Source of the DNA: an uncultured Saprospiraceae bacterium
GTDB lineage: Bacteria; Bacteroidota; Bacteroidia; Chitinophagales; Saprospiraceae
Reading direction: 5' to 3'
Length of the DNA: 64,000 bases
Assembly: GCA_938007965.1 (NCBI GenBank)
Contig: CALLMH010000002.1
Location: 28,394-92,393, forward strand
Part shown: positions 44,958-56,014 of the stretch, piece by piece
Layout: each line of letters opens with the position of its first letter
Position numbering within the stretch: position 1 is the stretch's first letter
Program-made: the position numbers and the translations under genes
Notes under the pieces: model-generated
Database searches by the model: none
What the model saw: only the letters and a program-made list of their open reading frames with translations
What the model was told of the DNA's origin: nothing

Positions 44958-47900
44958 TTGATAGATATCAAAAAGTTAAGAAAATATACATTTTACATAC
45001 TAGCATTTTTACTAATTCTATTGGTGATTATATGGTTATTGCTGCAGACTTGTTGGCTACAGAATAAGCTCTTACCCATTGTTTTGAAAAATGTGTCCAG
45101 TGCACTAGGAACTCCTGTAAAAGCGGATAATATTGATGTTGATTTTTTTGAGGAGATAACTTTGAATCAGATTTTAATAGAGGGGCTGGAAGGAGATACT
45201 TTATTATCTGCTAACAAGCTCAATATAGACTTTAGCATCTTTTCGATATTAGATAAGACCATTTTTGTTGATGATATTACTTTGTCGGGTGCTCGGATCA
45301 ATCTGATCGAAGAGAATGAAGCATCTAACTATCAACATATTCTCGATCATCTTGCAGGCAGTACTTCATCACCCTCTCCAGAAAAAATAGATACATCATC
45401 GTCATCATGGAAGTTCGGACTAGATAAGATATTACTCGATGATGTGGGATTTAGGATGGTAAGTGAAGATTCGGATATGGAAGTAATGATCCCAATATTT
45501 GAGGCTGATTTTGATAGTTTCACAGAATCTTTTGATGAGGTATCTATCGGTAAGGCCTACTCTGAAGGCTTGCTGTTTTCCTTGATAGAAAAGAAAAAGT
45601 CCACCATCGAAAGTGGACCTACTCAATTTCCTACATTACCTATACAGTTGAGTATCGGTAATCTTGATCTGAATAATGCATCCATCGTCTATCAGAAAAA
45701 GTATCTTCCGAAGAAAAAATACGGATTCGATACTAATCATATCGATATAAGTAATGCCAATATCATGGCTAATGATATCAAATGGGGAAACCTAATCTCT
45801 GCGGATTTCCAAGAATTGAGTCTCAAGGAGAAGAGCGGAATGCATATCAAATCTTTAGCTGGGTCAATAGAACTCAGTGATCGTAAATTATCCATCAAGG
45901 AACTAGATCTAGATACCAATGATAGTGAAGTGGCAGTAAGCCTCCAAGCTGAATACAGTAGCTTTGATGCATTGATATCAGATTTTACAAATCAAAAAAT
46001 ACAGGCAAACATTGAAAAGGCGACCATAAATAAAAACGATGTAAAATATTTCATCCATCCTGCAGAAATTACATTTCTGAATATGAATCGTTTGAATCAG
46101 ATCAATTATGAAGGTGACATTAATCTGAATAATGGTAAAATGGAATTGGCCGATACAAATCTTGATATAGATAAAAAGATAGTTGGTGAAGGATACATTT
46201 CTATCAACACGGGAAAGCCGTTTTCCTATACCTTACGCATCAATAAGTTGAGGTCTACGCAAGATTATCTAACGGCTATATTTCCAGATTTTAAGATGCC
46301 TGCGGAGGTTAAAAATTTAGGTAAACTAATAGGCTCTATCTCAGCTACAGGAGATGCCTCTAGTGTGTCAGTTAGCGATATCAATCTTTCTTCTGGTGAT
46401 GATACCAAGGTCAAGGGAAGAGGTGAGATAACTGGACTAGATGGTAAGTCAGACCTTTGGCTCGATTTCGATTTCGACGAACTGAGGATGAACCCTAATG
46501 AATTGTTACAAGGGGAAGCTATCCCTGTACAATTGTATAATCTGGGTAATATCGATTACATCGGGTCCCTGAGGGGTAATGCGACTAACATCACGCTAGA
46601 CGGAGACCTAAAGACGGATATAGGAGATGGGATTTTTGATGCGTCGGTGCAGTTTAACCCTGATTACTCTGATGCGACTTACAAAGGCGAATTCGATTTG
46701 ACAGCATTTGATATCGGTAAGTTTCTACAAGATACAACGTTTGGTATTGCAACTATTTCTGGGATGATAGACGGCAGCGGGCTCAGCTTGGAGGCACTAG
46801 ATGCAACCATGAATCTCAATAGTAAACAATTCGAATATCAAGGACAAGCATACGAGGATATTGTCATCAAAGGCATATACAAGGATCATTCTTTCACAGG
46901 TCGTGTCGAATCTGATGATGATAAACTGAAACTTAACTTCGACGGTACTGCTGATCTCAATGGTGCGGATAGTCGGATAGAATTTACTTCTACAGTAGAT
47001 CGACTTGATCTTACACAATTTGGATTGGGAGATAGTATTCTCTGGATATCTGGTCTGCTCAATGGAACCACCAGAGGAGACAATATTGACAATTTTACAG
47101 GAAAAGCTACGATCGACAATTTGAGATTAGGCACAAAGAGAGGTGTATATACATCTGACACTACGCTTTCTATTATAGCCAAAGATCGAGAAGATGGTAC
47201 TAAGATTTATACGTTGAATAGTGCCTTCTTAGACGCTCAAGCGGAGGGGAATATACAGTTGTCTATGGTAGGAACAGTGCTAGAGGAGTACTTTAAAAAC
47301 TACATACCAGTCGAGAACGGATTTGAGCAAATAGCTACCATAGATACCTCGCTTATCGAGCATCAAAATTTCAAATTGTCGCTCAAGACCAAAGATGTAA
47401 ACTCCATCATCGAAGTACTGACAGAGGAAGAAGTGAAATTAAAGTCGGCTAATCTAAAAGGTAAGTTTTCAAGTGACGACTCTAAAATAGATTTCAAAGG
47501 TAGCATAGACAGTTTCTATTATGGTGGATATTTAGTAGAGAGTGGAGATTATTTCTTTGATGGAAGGCGTGACTTTATCAATGGGAATATCATATTGGAT
47601 AATATAATGAAGGACAATGACATCCTTATCCATGAGGCGAATATCAATACAAATCTTAATAGTGAAGTAGCGGGATTGAATCTCGAATTATTCGGCGAAG
47701 GTGATAACCAAACTTTACTGATCGGAGGCGATATATCGAGGACATCGGAGTATGTAATCAACTTTCATGATACACTAATAGTCAATAGATCTATATGGCA
47801 GTTCTCACCGTTTAATAAATTGACATACGGTGATGATGGTCTTTACATGCAGGATCTCAAAATAAGTAAGGAAGAACAATCTATTACCATATATACGGAC

Positions 47901-49880
47901 GACAGAGAAGAGGGGCAGGCTATAGAGGTACTGATGGATAACTTCATTTTATCAGAATTGACTTCGATCATCGGAAAAGAAAATGAATACTTCGAAGGAG
48001 AGATCAATGGTGCAGCTGTCATAAATAAAATATGGGAGAAACCCTTCGTAACGGCTGATTTGACTATGAATGACATCATGGTCGATGATTATCAGGTCGG
48101 GATGATCAAAGTAGAAGCAATCCAAGATAATGAAAGTAATACAGTGATTACTAAGATGGACCTAAATGGACCTGGGAATGATGCGACACTAGACCTAACC
48201 TATGGCATAGGTGATAGCTCACTTAAAGGTTATCTAGATATGAAACGCCTAGAGGTCAATACTTTGGACCCTTTTCTCACGGAAATATTGAGAGATAGCG
48301 AAGGAGCATTGATAGGAAAAATAAAAATTGAAGGAACTCCTTCACAGCCTAATGTAAACGGAAAAATAGAACTCAAGGGGATTCAGACCACTCCAGTATT
48401 TACCAATAGTAGATATGCCATCTTAGATCAGACGATAGACATTGATAACAAATCGATTACGTTTGGTGATATGGTCATCATGGACGAAAAGGATAATGTA
48501 GCCAATCTATCAGGTAAAGTTCTACACACGAATATGAGTGAGATGTTCTTGGACTTAAACATAGATACGGATCAATTCTTGTTTCTAAATACGACGCCTT
48601 TGGAGAATCCACTCTTCTATGGAAATGTGACAGTAGAAGCGGCAGTATCTATAAAAGGACCACTCGAAGATATCCAAATCGATGGTTCAGCAAAAGCAAT
48701 CAATAGTTCTAAGTTGTCCCTATCACCATTTGCGGTAGATCAATTGGATTACGATACAGACTTTATCATATTCGCTGATCCAAGAAAAGTTTCACTGGAT
48801 AGTCTCAGTGAACAATCAAAAAGTACCAATACCTTTCCATTTGATCTGGATATGAAGCTTACCGTAGAGGAGGATTCGGAATTTGAGATGGTGATGGATC
48901 CGATCACAGGTGACAATATTACAGGACGAGGTGTTTCTAATTTAGTCTTCAATTTGAAAAAGACCGGCGAGATAGAATTATACGGAACATATACGGTTAC
49001 AAGTGGAAAGTATCTCTTTTCATATGGCCTGATATCAAAAGAATTTGATATCAAAGAAGGCGGACGAGTCATATTCAATGGTGATCCGTTAGAAGGAACT
49101 CTGGACGTAACTGCAGTCTACAGAACGAATACAGCAGTCTATGATTTGCTGACACAAGAGTTAGAGTCACAAGATGGAGCCGAGGCCGCAGACGCCAAAC
49201 GAAAACGAAATATAGACGTAGTACTTAATCTAGCCAACAGTATCTCTCAACCAGAAATCAAGATGGATATTTTATACGAACCATCGACGCTATCAGGCAA
49301 CTCTACGGTGTCTGATATGGTGGTTGCGAAACTGGATCGCTTGAGAAATAATCCAAATGAGCTGAATAATCAGGTATTCGGTCTGTTGCTCTTTGATAGT
49401 TTTATATCATCGTCAGGATCGGAGACAGATCTGGCGCAGTCGGGCACCAATTTTGCCATCAATAGTCTCAGTGGATTGGTTACAAATCAATTGAACAAAC
49501 TTGCCAATGGACTGGTCAAAGGGGTAGAGCTTAATTTTGATGTAAATTCATACAGTTCGGATTTATTGTCTACGGGAGATGCTGGATTGATTACAGAATT
49601 AGGTGTCGGGGTATCTAAGAGCTTATTCGATGATAGACTTACGCTCACCGCTGGAACAAATGTAGATCTAGAGAGCAATTCTACCGAGGCACTATTCAAT
49701 AATCTGGCGGGGGATTTTGTGATCTCTTATAAACTCACGGAAGATGGAAGATATAATCTCAAAGTATTCAGAAAGAGTAATTACGACGCGATACTCGATG
49801 AGAATGCGTCGAAAAATGGCGTGGGATTCAATGCTAGAAAGGAATTTGGTTCGATAAAAAGGAATAAAGGAAATAATTGA
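44958..49880 (+). CDS. tamB: TamB/DUF490 envelope translocation-assembly protein
   Basis: The 1640-residue protein begins with one membrane anchor (YILAFLLILLVIIWLLL). It then runs as a very long repetitive beta structure typical of AsmA/TamB-type bridge proteins, and ends with the DUF490 (TamB C-terminal) domain, including YLFSYGLISKEFDIKEGGRVIFNGDPLEGTLDVTAVY. It should span from the inner to the outer membrane and act with the TamA-like partner encoded by the next gene in outer-membrane protein assembly or lipid transport. The start is TTG at 44958, one codon after an in-frame TAA, so no longer start is possible. The 4-bp TTGA overlap with the next gene indicates coupled translation. Confidence 0.9.
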   Translation: MIDIKKLRKYTFYILAFLLILLVIIWLLLQTCWLQNKLLPIVLKNVSSALGTPVKADNIDVDFFEEITLNQILIEGLEGDTLLSANKLNIDFSIFSILDKTIFVDDITLSGARINLIEENEASNYQHILDHLAGSTSSPSPEKIDTSSSSWKFGLDKILLDDVGFRMVSEDSDMEVMIPIFEADFDSFTESFDEVSIGKAYSEGLLFSLIEKKKSTIESGPTQFPTLPIQLSIGNLDLNNASIVYQKKYLPKKKYGFDTNHIDISNANIMANDIKWGNLISADFQELSLKEKSGMHIKSLAGSIELSDRKLSIKELDLDTNDSEVAVSLQAEYSSFDALISDFTNQKIQANIEKATINKNDVKYFIHPAEITFLNMNRLNQINYEGDINLNNGKMELADTNLDIDKKIVGEGYISINTGKPFSYTLRINKLRSTQDYLTAIFPDFKMPAEVKNLGKLIGSISATGDASSVSVSDINLSSGDDTKVKGRGEITGLDGKSDLWLDFDFDELRMNPNELLQGEAIPVQLYNLGNIDYIGSLRGNATNITLDGDLKTDIGDGIFDASVQFNPDYSDATYKGEFDLTAFDIGKFLQDTTFGIATISGMIDGSGLSLEALDATMNLNSKQFEYQGQAYEDIVIKGIYKDHSFTGRVESDDDKLKLNFDGTADLNGADSRIEFTSTVDRLDLTQFGLGDSILWISGLLNGTTRGDNIDNFTGKATIDNLRLGTKRGVYTSDTTLSIIAKDREDGTKIYTLNSAFLDAQAEGNIQLSMVGTVLEEYFKNYIPVENGFEQIATIDTSLIEHQNFKLSLKTKDVNSIIEVLTEEEVKLKSANLKGKFSSDDSKIDFKGSIDSFYYGGYLVESGDYFFDGRRDFINGNIILDNIMKDNDILIHEANINTNLNSEVAGLNLELFGEGDNQTLLIGGDISRTSEYVINFHDTLIVNRSIWQFSPFNKLTYGDDGLYMQDLKISKEEQSITIYTDDREEGQAIEVLMDNFILSELTSIIGKENEYFEGEINGAAVINKIWEKPFVTADLTMNDIMVDDYQVGMIKVEAIQDNESNTVITKMDLNGPGNDATLDLTYGIGDSSLKGYLDMKRLEVNTLDPFLTEILRDSEGALIGKIKIEGTPSQPNVNGKIELKGIQTTPVFTNSRYAILDQTIDIDNKSITFGDMVIMDEKDNVANLSGKVLHTNMSEMFLDLNIDTDQFLFLNTTPLENPLFYGNVTVEAAVSIKGPLEDIQIDGSAKAINSSKLSLSPFAVDQLDYDTDFIIFADPRKVSLDSLSEQSKSTNTFPFDLDMKLTVEEDSEFEMVMDPITGDNITGRGVSNLVFNLKKTGEIELYGTYTVTSGKYLFSYGLISKEFDIKEGGRVIFNGDPLEGTLDVTAVYRTNTAVYDLLTQELESQDGAEAADAKRKRNIDVVLNLANSISQPEIKMDILYEPSTLSGNSTVSDMVVAKLDRLRNNPNELNNQVFGLLLFDSFISSSGSETDLAQSGTNFAINSLSGLVTNQLNKLANGLVKGVELNFDVNSYSSDLLSTGDAGLITELGVGVSKSLFDDRLTLTAGTNVDLESNSTEALFNNLAGDFVISYKLTEDGRYNLKVFRKSNYDAILDENASKNGVGFNARKEFGSIKRNKGNN

Positions 49881-52153
49881 AATTGATCAAATACATATTG
49901 TGCTTTTATACAGCAGTGACTATGGTCGCTTGCAGTGGTACGAAAGGTCTAGAACCAAGTGATAAGTTATTCACAGGGACGAAGGTCTCCTATATAGACG
50001 AGCAGAATATAACTGGAGGGTCGGGAATCAAAAAAGCCGTAACAGCCAATCTGCTGACGGCAAATACACCTGGGTTATTCAATATTAAGACGGGTTTTTA
50101 TAATATATATGAAGAAACAGGTAAGACTGGATTCAAGCACGGGATCAAGTACAGGATGGGGTCAAAGCCGGTAGTATTCGAAAGTCAAAAGATATCCATC
50201 ACGGAAAAGAGAATCAAGAAGGCAATGGAAAACGACGGTTACTTGCAAGCCGAAGTTAGTTGTGATTCTATAGCCAAGAAGAGGAAAGTGGCCATTCAAT
50301 GTGAAGCTACACTAGGTAATAGATACATTATAGACAGTGTGTTTTATCTTCAAGATACGCTTCCGATTAGTAGAACCTTGATCAAACTCCATAGCCTGGA
50401 GTATACAAAGTCTGGCGATCACTATCAGTTGGCGAATTTGATATCTGACAGGGATGGATTGATCACAGCTGCAAAAAATAATGGATACCCATATCTAAGT
50501 CAACAAGATGTGATTTACTTCGTAGATACTTTGGTAGGTGATAATAGGGTAGATATACACATGCGATTGCGTGCTACAGAAGATTCGCTGAAGTACGAAA
50601 GATTCAGTTATGGAGGTATTTATATCAACCCCAACTTCACACTAAATAGGGATAGCCCGACGGACACCACAGAGATGGCTACCTTCGATAAGTACGATAT
50701 GGTGATCGGCTATGACTTCCTTAGCGAAGAAGCACTCAATAAGGCGATGTTTATCAAAGAAGGAGCGATCTATGATGCCAAACGAAGCAAGCTGACTACA
50801 GATCGACTATTGGATTTTGGATTATTCAAATTTGTAAATGTGAAGACGGTCATGAATCCTGATACAAAGAGAATAGATCACTTTTTTAATCTTACGACTA
50901 ATAAGATGGAAAGTATCACAGGAGAGATCGAAATAAATAATAGGCAAGGTAATTTTCTCGGATTGTTGGGTAAAGTTACGTATACAAATCGAAATATATT
51001 CGGCGGTGCAGAGCGGTTTGATCTCTCGCTATCGGGTGGTCTTGAGACCCAGTTTGGAGATCAACAACCATTGATAAATACAAGTGATATTAAATTAGAA
51101 AGTAAAATCACTTATCCATCTGTAGTATTGCCATTTTTTTCATTTAGGACGAATCGAAACTTCATCCCTAAGACGACGATGTCTCTGTCTGTCAATCAAA
51201 CACAGAGAGTTGATTTCTATACAATACGATCTGCAAATGCTCAATACGGATTCAAGTGGAATGAGACTGAAGTAAAATCATCCGCTTTTAGTCCGATCGA
51301 CCTGACTTGGTTAGTGTTATCTAGCAAAACTCCAGCTTTCGAGATAGAATTATTGAACAATCCTGAACTCGCGCAGAGTCTAGAGAATACATTGATTTCT
51401 GGGTCATCGTATGATTTCATCTACAATAGAAGAGATAAATTCGATCCTGCAAATCAGCTGTACTTTAAGGGATCCATAGAAAGTGCTGGAAATATAGTAT
51501 CCTTATTCGTCAAACCAAATACAGCCGGAGGACAAGCTGACTTATTCGGAACGCCGTATGCGCAGTATACTAGACTGACCGCTGATGTAAGAAAGTACTG
51601 GTCGCTAGGGACGTACGGATCGATAGCCACTAAGATGATTGCTGGAGCTGGATTTGCCTATGGGAATAGTGATGAACTGCCATATTCTAGACAATACTCT
51701 GTCGGTGGTGCCAATAGTATTAGAGCATGGCAATTGAGGACACTGGGACCTGGAGAATTTCAAGCCACTTCCAGTGCTAATCAGTTCATAGATCAGACCG
51801 GAGATATCAAATTAGAATCAAGTGTAGAGTATAGGTTTCCTGTTTTCGGATATTTCAAAGGAGCATTATTTTTAGATGCAGGTAATGTTTGGATTCTAGC
51901 AAGTGATCAATTGAATAGACAGAATGGGGTATTTAGATTTGATAATTTTGCTAATCAGATTGCTGTGGGTACTGGAGTAGGGTTGAGATTTGATATTGAT
52001 TTCTTAGTAGTGAGATTAGATGCAGCATTCCCAATCAGAGATATAGGAGATAACAATAAGTTCCAATGGGTGATAGATGAAATAGAGCCGTTTAGCGGAA
52101 AATGGCATGGTGAGAATATGATATTCAATGTAGGTATTGGGTATCCATTTTAA
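49877..52153 (+). CDS. tamL: TamL, TamA-like Omp85 lipoprotein
   Basis: The 758-residue Omp85-family protein has POTRA-like domains (about residues 100-330) and a C-terminal 16-stranded-type barrel, with the RG-containing loop 6 motif near GGANSIRAWQLRTLGPG and the final strand ending IGYPF. The N-terminus is a lipoprotein signal with lipobox TMVACSG, which marks the Bacteroidota-specific TamA homologue TamL. It forms the outer-membrane part of the TAM system with the adjacent TamB. Translation starts at TTG overlapping the tamB stop (TTGA). The alternative name is simply BamA/TamA-family protein. Confidence 0.9.
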   Translation: MKLIKYILCFYTAVTMVACSGTKGLEPSDKLFTGTKVSYIDEQNITGGSGIKKAVTANLLTANTPGLFNIKTGFYNIYEETGKTGFKHGIKYRMGSKPVVFESQKISITEKRIKKAMENDGYLQAEVSCDSIAKKRKVAIQCEATLGNRYIIDSVFYLQDTLPISRTLIKLHSLEYTKSGDHYQLANLISDRDGLITAAKNNGYPYLSQQDVIYFVDTLVGDNRVDIHMRLRATEDSLKYERFSYGGIYINPNFTLNRDSPTDTTEMATFDKYDMVIGYDFLSEEALNKAMFIKEGAIYDAKRSKLTTDRLLDFGLFKFVNVKTVMNPDTKRIDHFFNLTTNKMESITGEIEINNRQGNFLGLLGKVTYTNRNIFGGAERFDLSLSGGLETQFGDQQPLINTSDIKLESKITYPSVVLPFFSFRTNRNFIPKTTMSLSVNQTQRVDFYTIRSANAQYGFKWNETEVKSSAFSPIDLTWLVLSSKTPAFEIELLNNPELAQSLENTLISGSSYDFIYNRRDKFDPANQLYFKGSIESAGNIVSLFVKPNTAGGQADLFGTPYAQYTRLTADVRKYWSLGTYGSIATKMIAGAGFAYGNSDELPYSRQYSVGGANSIRAWQLRTLGPGEFQATSSANQFIDQTGDIKLESSVEYRFPVFGYFKGALFLDAGNVWILASDQLNRQNGVFRFDNFANQIAVGTGVGLRFDIDFLVVRLDAAFPIRDIGDNNKFQWVIDEIEPFSGKWHGENMIFNVGIGYPF

Positions 52154-52267
52154 AGATAGAATATAATAATAACCCGAGCGCGACTTGTCTATTCCTTCGG
52201 AATATCCCTAAATACACATAAACGAAACAAAGAAGGCAAGTCTTATCTTATTGGATATGGAGTCAAA

Positions 52268-55200
52268 TTACTCCATAAATATTTTCTCACTTTTTACCAC
52301 TTTACCACTGTTCAAGTAGGTTTTAATGTAGATCCCAGTAGGCACATCATAGTCAAGCTTATCTTTATCTGATATAACCCTTCCCAACAGGTCGAAAATT
52401 CGAATTTGATCATATGTAATGTCAATTTCTATATCATTATTGGGAAGCGGATAGAATTCTTGACCTACCGTATAGAATCCATCTCCTTGGTATGGCATTG
52501 TAAATGCGATATAGTCATCACGAATTTCTGTATTGATTAATTCTACGGAAGACCATTCGATAGGCACTCCCGCACCATATGAAGTCTGATATAGACCTTC
52601 GATATCCTCATCAAACCATATATCGCTACCGATTGTAGAATAGTGTATTGTGATCGATTGATCTTCGTCAGAATCACTAGTCATGTCGTATATTCTATTA
52701 ATCCATAGCATCTGATCTTCCGTTATGACTTCTCCGGATGTTTCGGCTAACTCAGTGGAAAAGCAGATGTCATCAGTCATGCTTTCATTGGTAACGGAGC
52801 ACATGATGCTGTCATTGCTAGCGAAGTAGGCCGTGAGGTCAGGTTCTATACTGGAGGAGAATATGCGCTCGGATTGATTGAATACACCAACTGGAATGCC
52901 TGATCTAAATCTTATATTTGGTACTTGTTTTAAAACTTCCAATTGGCCTTCGGTTGCACATCCAGATTCGTCGTCACTGAATGTCCTGAGCGCTGATATA
53001 TAGTCAGTCGATGTACCGAATATGAAATCACTATCTGAAGTTTCGTCATTATCGTAGCAAATTTCAAGTAATAAATTGCTTACTCCATCATATAGGAATG
53101 GATCGTCAAGGGCTAGAACATTCACGCCTGATTTTACATCTACATTTTCTTGGAATACATTGATCAATCCAGCATCTTCTATGTAGCCTAAGTGACTTAA
53201 TGTATCATTGGTTACCAGAGCCATGGAGATGGTAAAGTTATCATATGGAATTTCACTCAGGTTGTCATCAACGTCAAAAACCAATCGGTTTATTATTTGA
53301 CCAGTGACACCAAACTCTGCGAGGTATTCGCTAGTGTACAGTATCTGAGTTCTAGCATTTCCCCATGCTCCATTAAATACACTGTTGTCGATTTCGTCAC
53401 CATCTCCTATGAAGGTTTGCAAGTTGGTTCCTTCTGTTTTGAATTCAGCATCATTGTCTAGAATGTCTATTTGCATCATATTACCTAATAGTTCTTGATC
53501 AGAATCTAGTATGAGATTTAATGTTTTATCACTGTCAATCGTAGCATTGTCAAATACGGCTAGATCTATTTCTACGGATTTCTCACCTGCGGATAAAATT
53601 CCTGATGTCGTATTCAATTCGAAATCTAGGCCTTCTACTGCGGTACTCGATGGGTCGATAGATATACTAAATTCTACATCAATATCGTATGCAGCCGCTG
53701 TCCCTACTGTGATAGCTCTCGTTTCTATAGGGTCACAAAAGTCATCATTAAAAATACCTCTAGGATCAATGGACACTGACTCATTGAAGAATTTAAGACC
53801 TGGTGCTGAGAAACTGCTAGAGGTCCAAAGTCCTTTGCCGTAAGAAGCTGCTAATACTTCTAGATCGCTGGATCTAAACTTCAGCATATCTACTCGGGCT
53901 AATCCGATCTGTGGGCTCACATTTTCCCATGATACGGACTGTTGGGAGATGTCAGCTTGCCATATTCCTACTTCGGTGGCGATCAAGACCTGATCACTGT
54001 TTCGAGGGTTGAATATGCCCCATCGTACTGGAATATTAGGTAGGTCACCTTCAATTGATCTCCACGATTCACCTCTGTCATTAGAAGTGAAGATACTTTC
54101 TACTCCGAAGTTACTGTAGGTTACGAGCAACTTATTCTGATCAAGATGATCCACTTCAATATTACGGGTAAATCCATTGCCAGCAAAGAGAAGCTCGCTA
54201 GTTGGAGCCTCACTGTTAGGGTCTGTGACTTTTATAATTCTACCACCTGCAGTACCTAAGTAGAGTATTGAGTCATCATGCGGATCCATTTTGAGCGCAG
54301 ATACTCTTTCGTTCGCTAGAGCATTCAATGGGATAGATTCCGAGTCACCAGATACCAACTGTGTTCTATAGACTCTGCCAGCATTCTGACTTGCATATAC
54401 TACAAGATTGATATCATCAAGCTCTGTAGGATTGATAAAAAATGCGGCTCCCTCTTGAGGATAGAATCCACCTGTAGATAGATCGCCTCCAAATGTGGCC
54501 ACAAATCCACCACGCTGAGAAGCACCTACTTGAAAGTTAGCATTGTTCTGACCAATGTGACAAAATGCACCATCTCCGCCGATCGGACTTGTAGCAGGTC
54601 CGAGTCCAGGATTGGTCAATTGATTTGTACCATTGTCTTGAGCTCCAGCAAGAAAGAAGTCTCTTCCAGCTTCAGGATGTATGGCACAAGCATAGAATTG
54701 TGTGCTCACATATCCTACACTTATACTCCTGATATCTGGCAAGTCGCTCGTCGCATCTTGTGTGATGTATAACCCACCATCATTGCTAAACATCATCCTA
54801 TCTGACGATCCATTTACATAAGTTGCGAAGTGTTGATCAGCGTGTACATTCTGGATAGCTGGAGTGTCGAACCACTCGGATAGTTGATCCCAGCTATCTC
54901 CACCATTTGTAGTTTTGTATAGATTTATTCCACCTATGAATGCGATATCACTATTGTTCGGATCTATAGCGATAGATAGATCATACCACGCTTGGTTTCT
55001 TGCGAAATTTTCTCCGTTGAATGTAAGAGCGACTGTCTTCTGTGTCCATGTTTCCCCTTTGTCGGTAGATCTTAATATGTGACTTACCGCACCTTCTGGT
55101 TCTTGGATCAATGCCATCACGATATTGGGATCTGTGGGTGAGGTGCCTAGTTCGATTCTTCTGTATTCATTAATGTTGATATCCATAAATGTCCATTGAA

Positions 55201-56014
55201 AGCCACCATCATCGGATCGGTATATACCATCTAGATTTTGGATTCCCATAGCGGCGAAAATCGTACCATCAGCGGTTATCTCAATGTCTGCAGCTCTGTT
55301 TGAGAATCCTTGATTTGCATTATTTAGAACTGGTGCCCATGATTGACCACCGTCTATACTCATCTGTATGCCACTTTCTCTGGTAGCAGCTAGGAGATTG
55401 CCGTCTTGAGTAAATAATAGTTTCTGAGTATGATCGAAATTTCCATTGCTAGTACTCGGTAATCTGTCCCAGTCTACGCCGCTATTCGACGATTTATAGA
55501 TTCCATCGCCACTGTAGGCATCACCATTAAACCAGCCTTCGCCTGTGCCGATGTACATCTCTTCCGGGTTATTGGGATCTTGGACGATCGATCCTATGGA
55601 GGGATTGCCAGTGTATCCTTCTACGGGCTCATATATAGGATTAGTGTCTGCATCGACCATTTTCCAAAGTCCGCCTGCTACACTACCGACCAATAGTGTA
55701 TTGCCTGAGGGGTCTCTGCTATCAATCAGTACTGCACGTGTCCTGCCGCCTACATTATTAGGTCCTCTTTTTATCCATTCTTCGCCTTCTCTACTTGGAT
55801 CATACTTTCCATCTTTTATGAGTTGTTGACGTATTTCGTAGAGGGTTTCTTTAGGGACCAATCCTGTAGCTGGATCTTTTGTCATCTCTATCTCCATCGC
55901 TGCCATTTCAGCAATTCGCTCTGCTTTTGTCATTTTATTTGGGACAGGCTCTTGGCTGCATGAGAAGTAGGTGAGGACCAAAGTAAGAAGTAGGTATTGT
56001 TTGAGGAGTTTCAT
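52268..56014 (-). CDS. Giant sortilin/VPS10-like beta-propeller protein with lipobox and T9SS sorting domain, paralogue
   Basis: The 1248-residue protein is a full-length paralogue of the 33650-37399 gene with the same order: lipoprotein-like signal (LVLTYFSCSQE), the RGPNNVGGRTR block near residue 90, propeller repeats (KSSNSGVDWDRL, RSDDGGFQWTFM), a Calx-beta-like domain (PSSTAVEGLDFEL), a second beta domain (GNARTQILYTSEYL) and a type A sorting domain (FDLLGRVISD...VPTGIYIKTYL). The two are nearly equal in length but clearly diverged, so this is an old duplication. It converges on tamL. Function is unknown; a surface adhesin or binding protein is a reasonable guess from the propeller fold. 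Confidence 0.85.
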   Translation of the reverse strand: MKLLKQYLLLTLVLTYFSCSQEPVPNKMTKAERIAEMAAMEIEMTKDPATGLVPKETLYEIRQQLIKDGKYDPSREGEEWIKRGPNNVGGRTRAVLIDSRDPSGNTLLVGSVAGGLWKMVDADTNPIYEPVEGYTGNPSIGSIVQDPNNPEEMYIGTGEGWFNGDAYSGDGIYKSSNSGVDWDRLPSTSNGNFDHTQKLLFTQDGNLLAATRESGIQMSIDGGQSWAPVLNNANQGFSNRAADIEITADGTIFAAMGIQNLDGIYRSDDGGFQWTFMDININEYRRIELGTSPTDPNIVMALIQEPEGAVSHILRSTDKGETWTQKTVALTFNGENFARNQAWYDLSIAIDPNNSDIAFIGGINLYKTTNGGDSWDQLSEWFDTPAIQNVHADQHFATYVNGSSDRMMFSNDGGLYITQDATSDLPDIRSISVGYVSTQFYACAIHPEAGRDFFLAGAQDNGTNQLTNPGLGPATSPIGGDGAFCHIGQNNANFQVGASQRGGFVATFGGDLSTGGFYPQEGAAFFINPTELDDINLVVYASQNAGRVYRTQLVSGDSESIPLNALANERVSALKMDPHDDSILYLGTAGGRIIKVTDPNSEAPTSELLFAGNGFTRNIEVDHLDQNKLLVTYSNFGVESIFTSNDRGESWRSIEGDLPNIPVRWGIFNPRNSDQVLIATEVGIWQADISQQSVSWENVSPQIGLARVDMLKFRSSDLEVLAASYGKGLWTSSSFSAPGLKFFNESVSIDPRGIFNDDFCDPIETRAITVGTAAAYDIDVEFSISIDPSSTAVEGLDFELNTTSGILSAGEKSVEIDLAVFDNATIDSDKTLNLILDSDQELLGNMMQIDILDNDAEFKTEGTNLQTFIGDGDEIDNSVFNGAWGNARTQILYTSEYLAEFGVTGQIINRLVFDVDDNLSEIPYDNFTISMALVTNDTLSHLGYIEDAGLINVFQENVDVKSGVNVLALDDPFLYDGVSNLLLEICYDNDETSDSDFIFGTSTDYISALRTFSDDESGCATEGQLEVLKQVPNIRFRSGIPVGVFNQSERIFSSSIEPDLTAYFASNDSIMCSVTNESMTDDICFSTELAETSGEVITEDQMLWINRIYDMTSDSDEDQSITIHYSTIGSDIWFDEDIEGLYQTSYGAGVPIEWSSVELINTEIRDDYIAFTMPYQGDGFYTVGQEFYPLPNNDIEIDITYDQIRIFDLLGRVISDKDKLDYDVPTGIYIKTYLNSGKVVKSEKIFME

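Noticed and set aside
52190-52204. TATTCC-TTC-GGAATA as terminator between tamL and the T9SS gene
   Set aside because: The stem is only 6 bp, A/T-rich, and lacks a T run on either strand.
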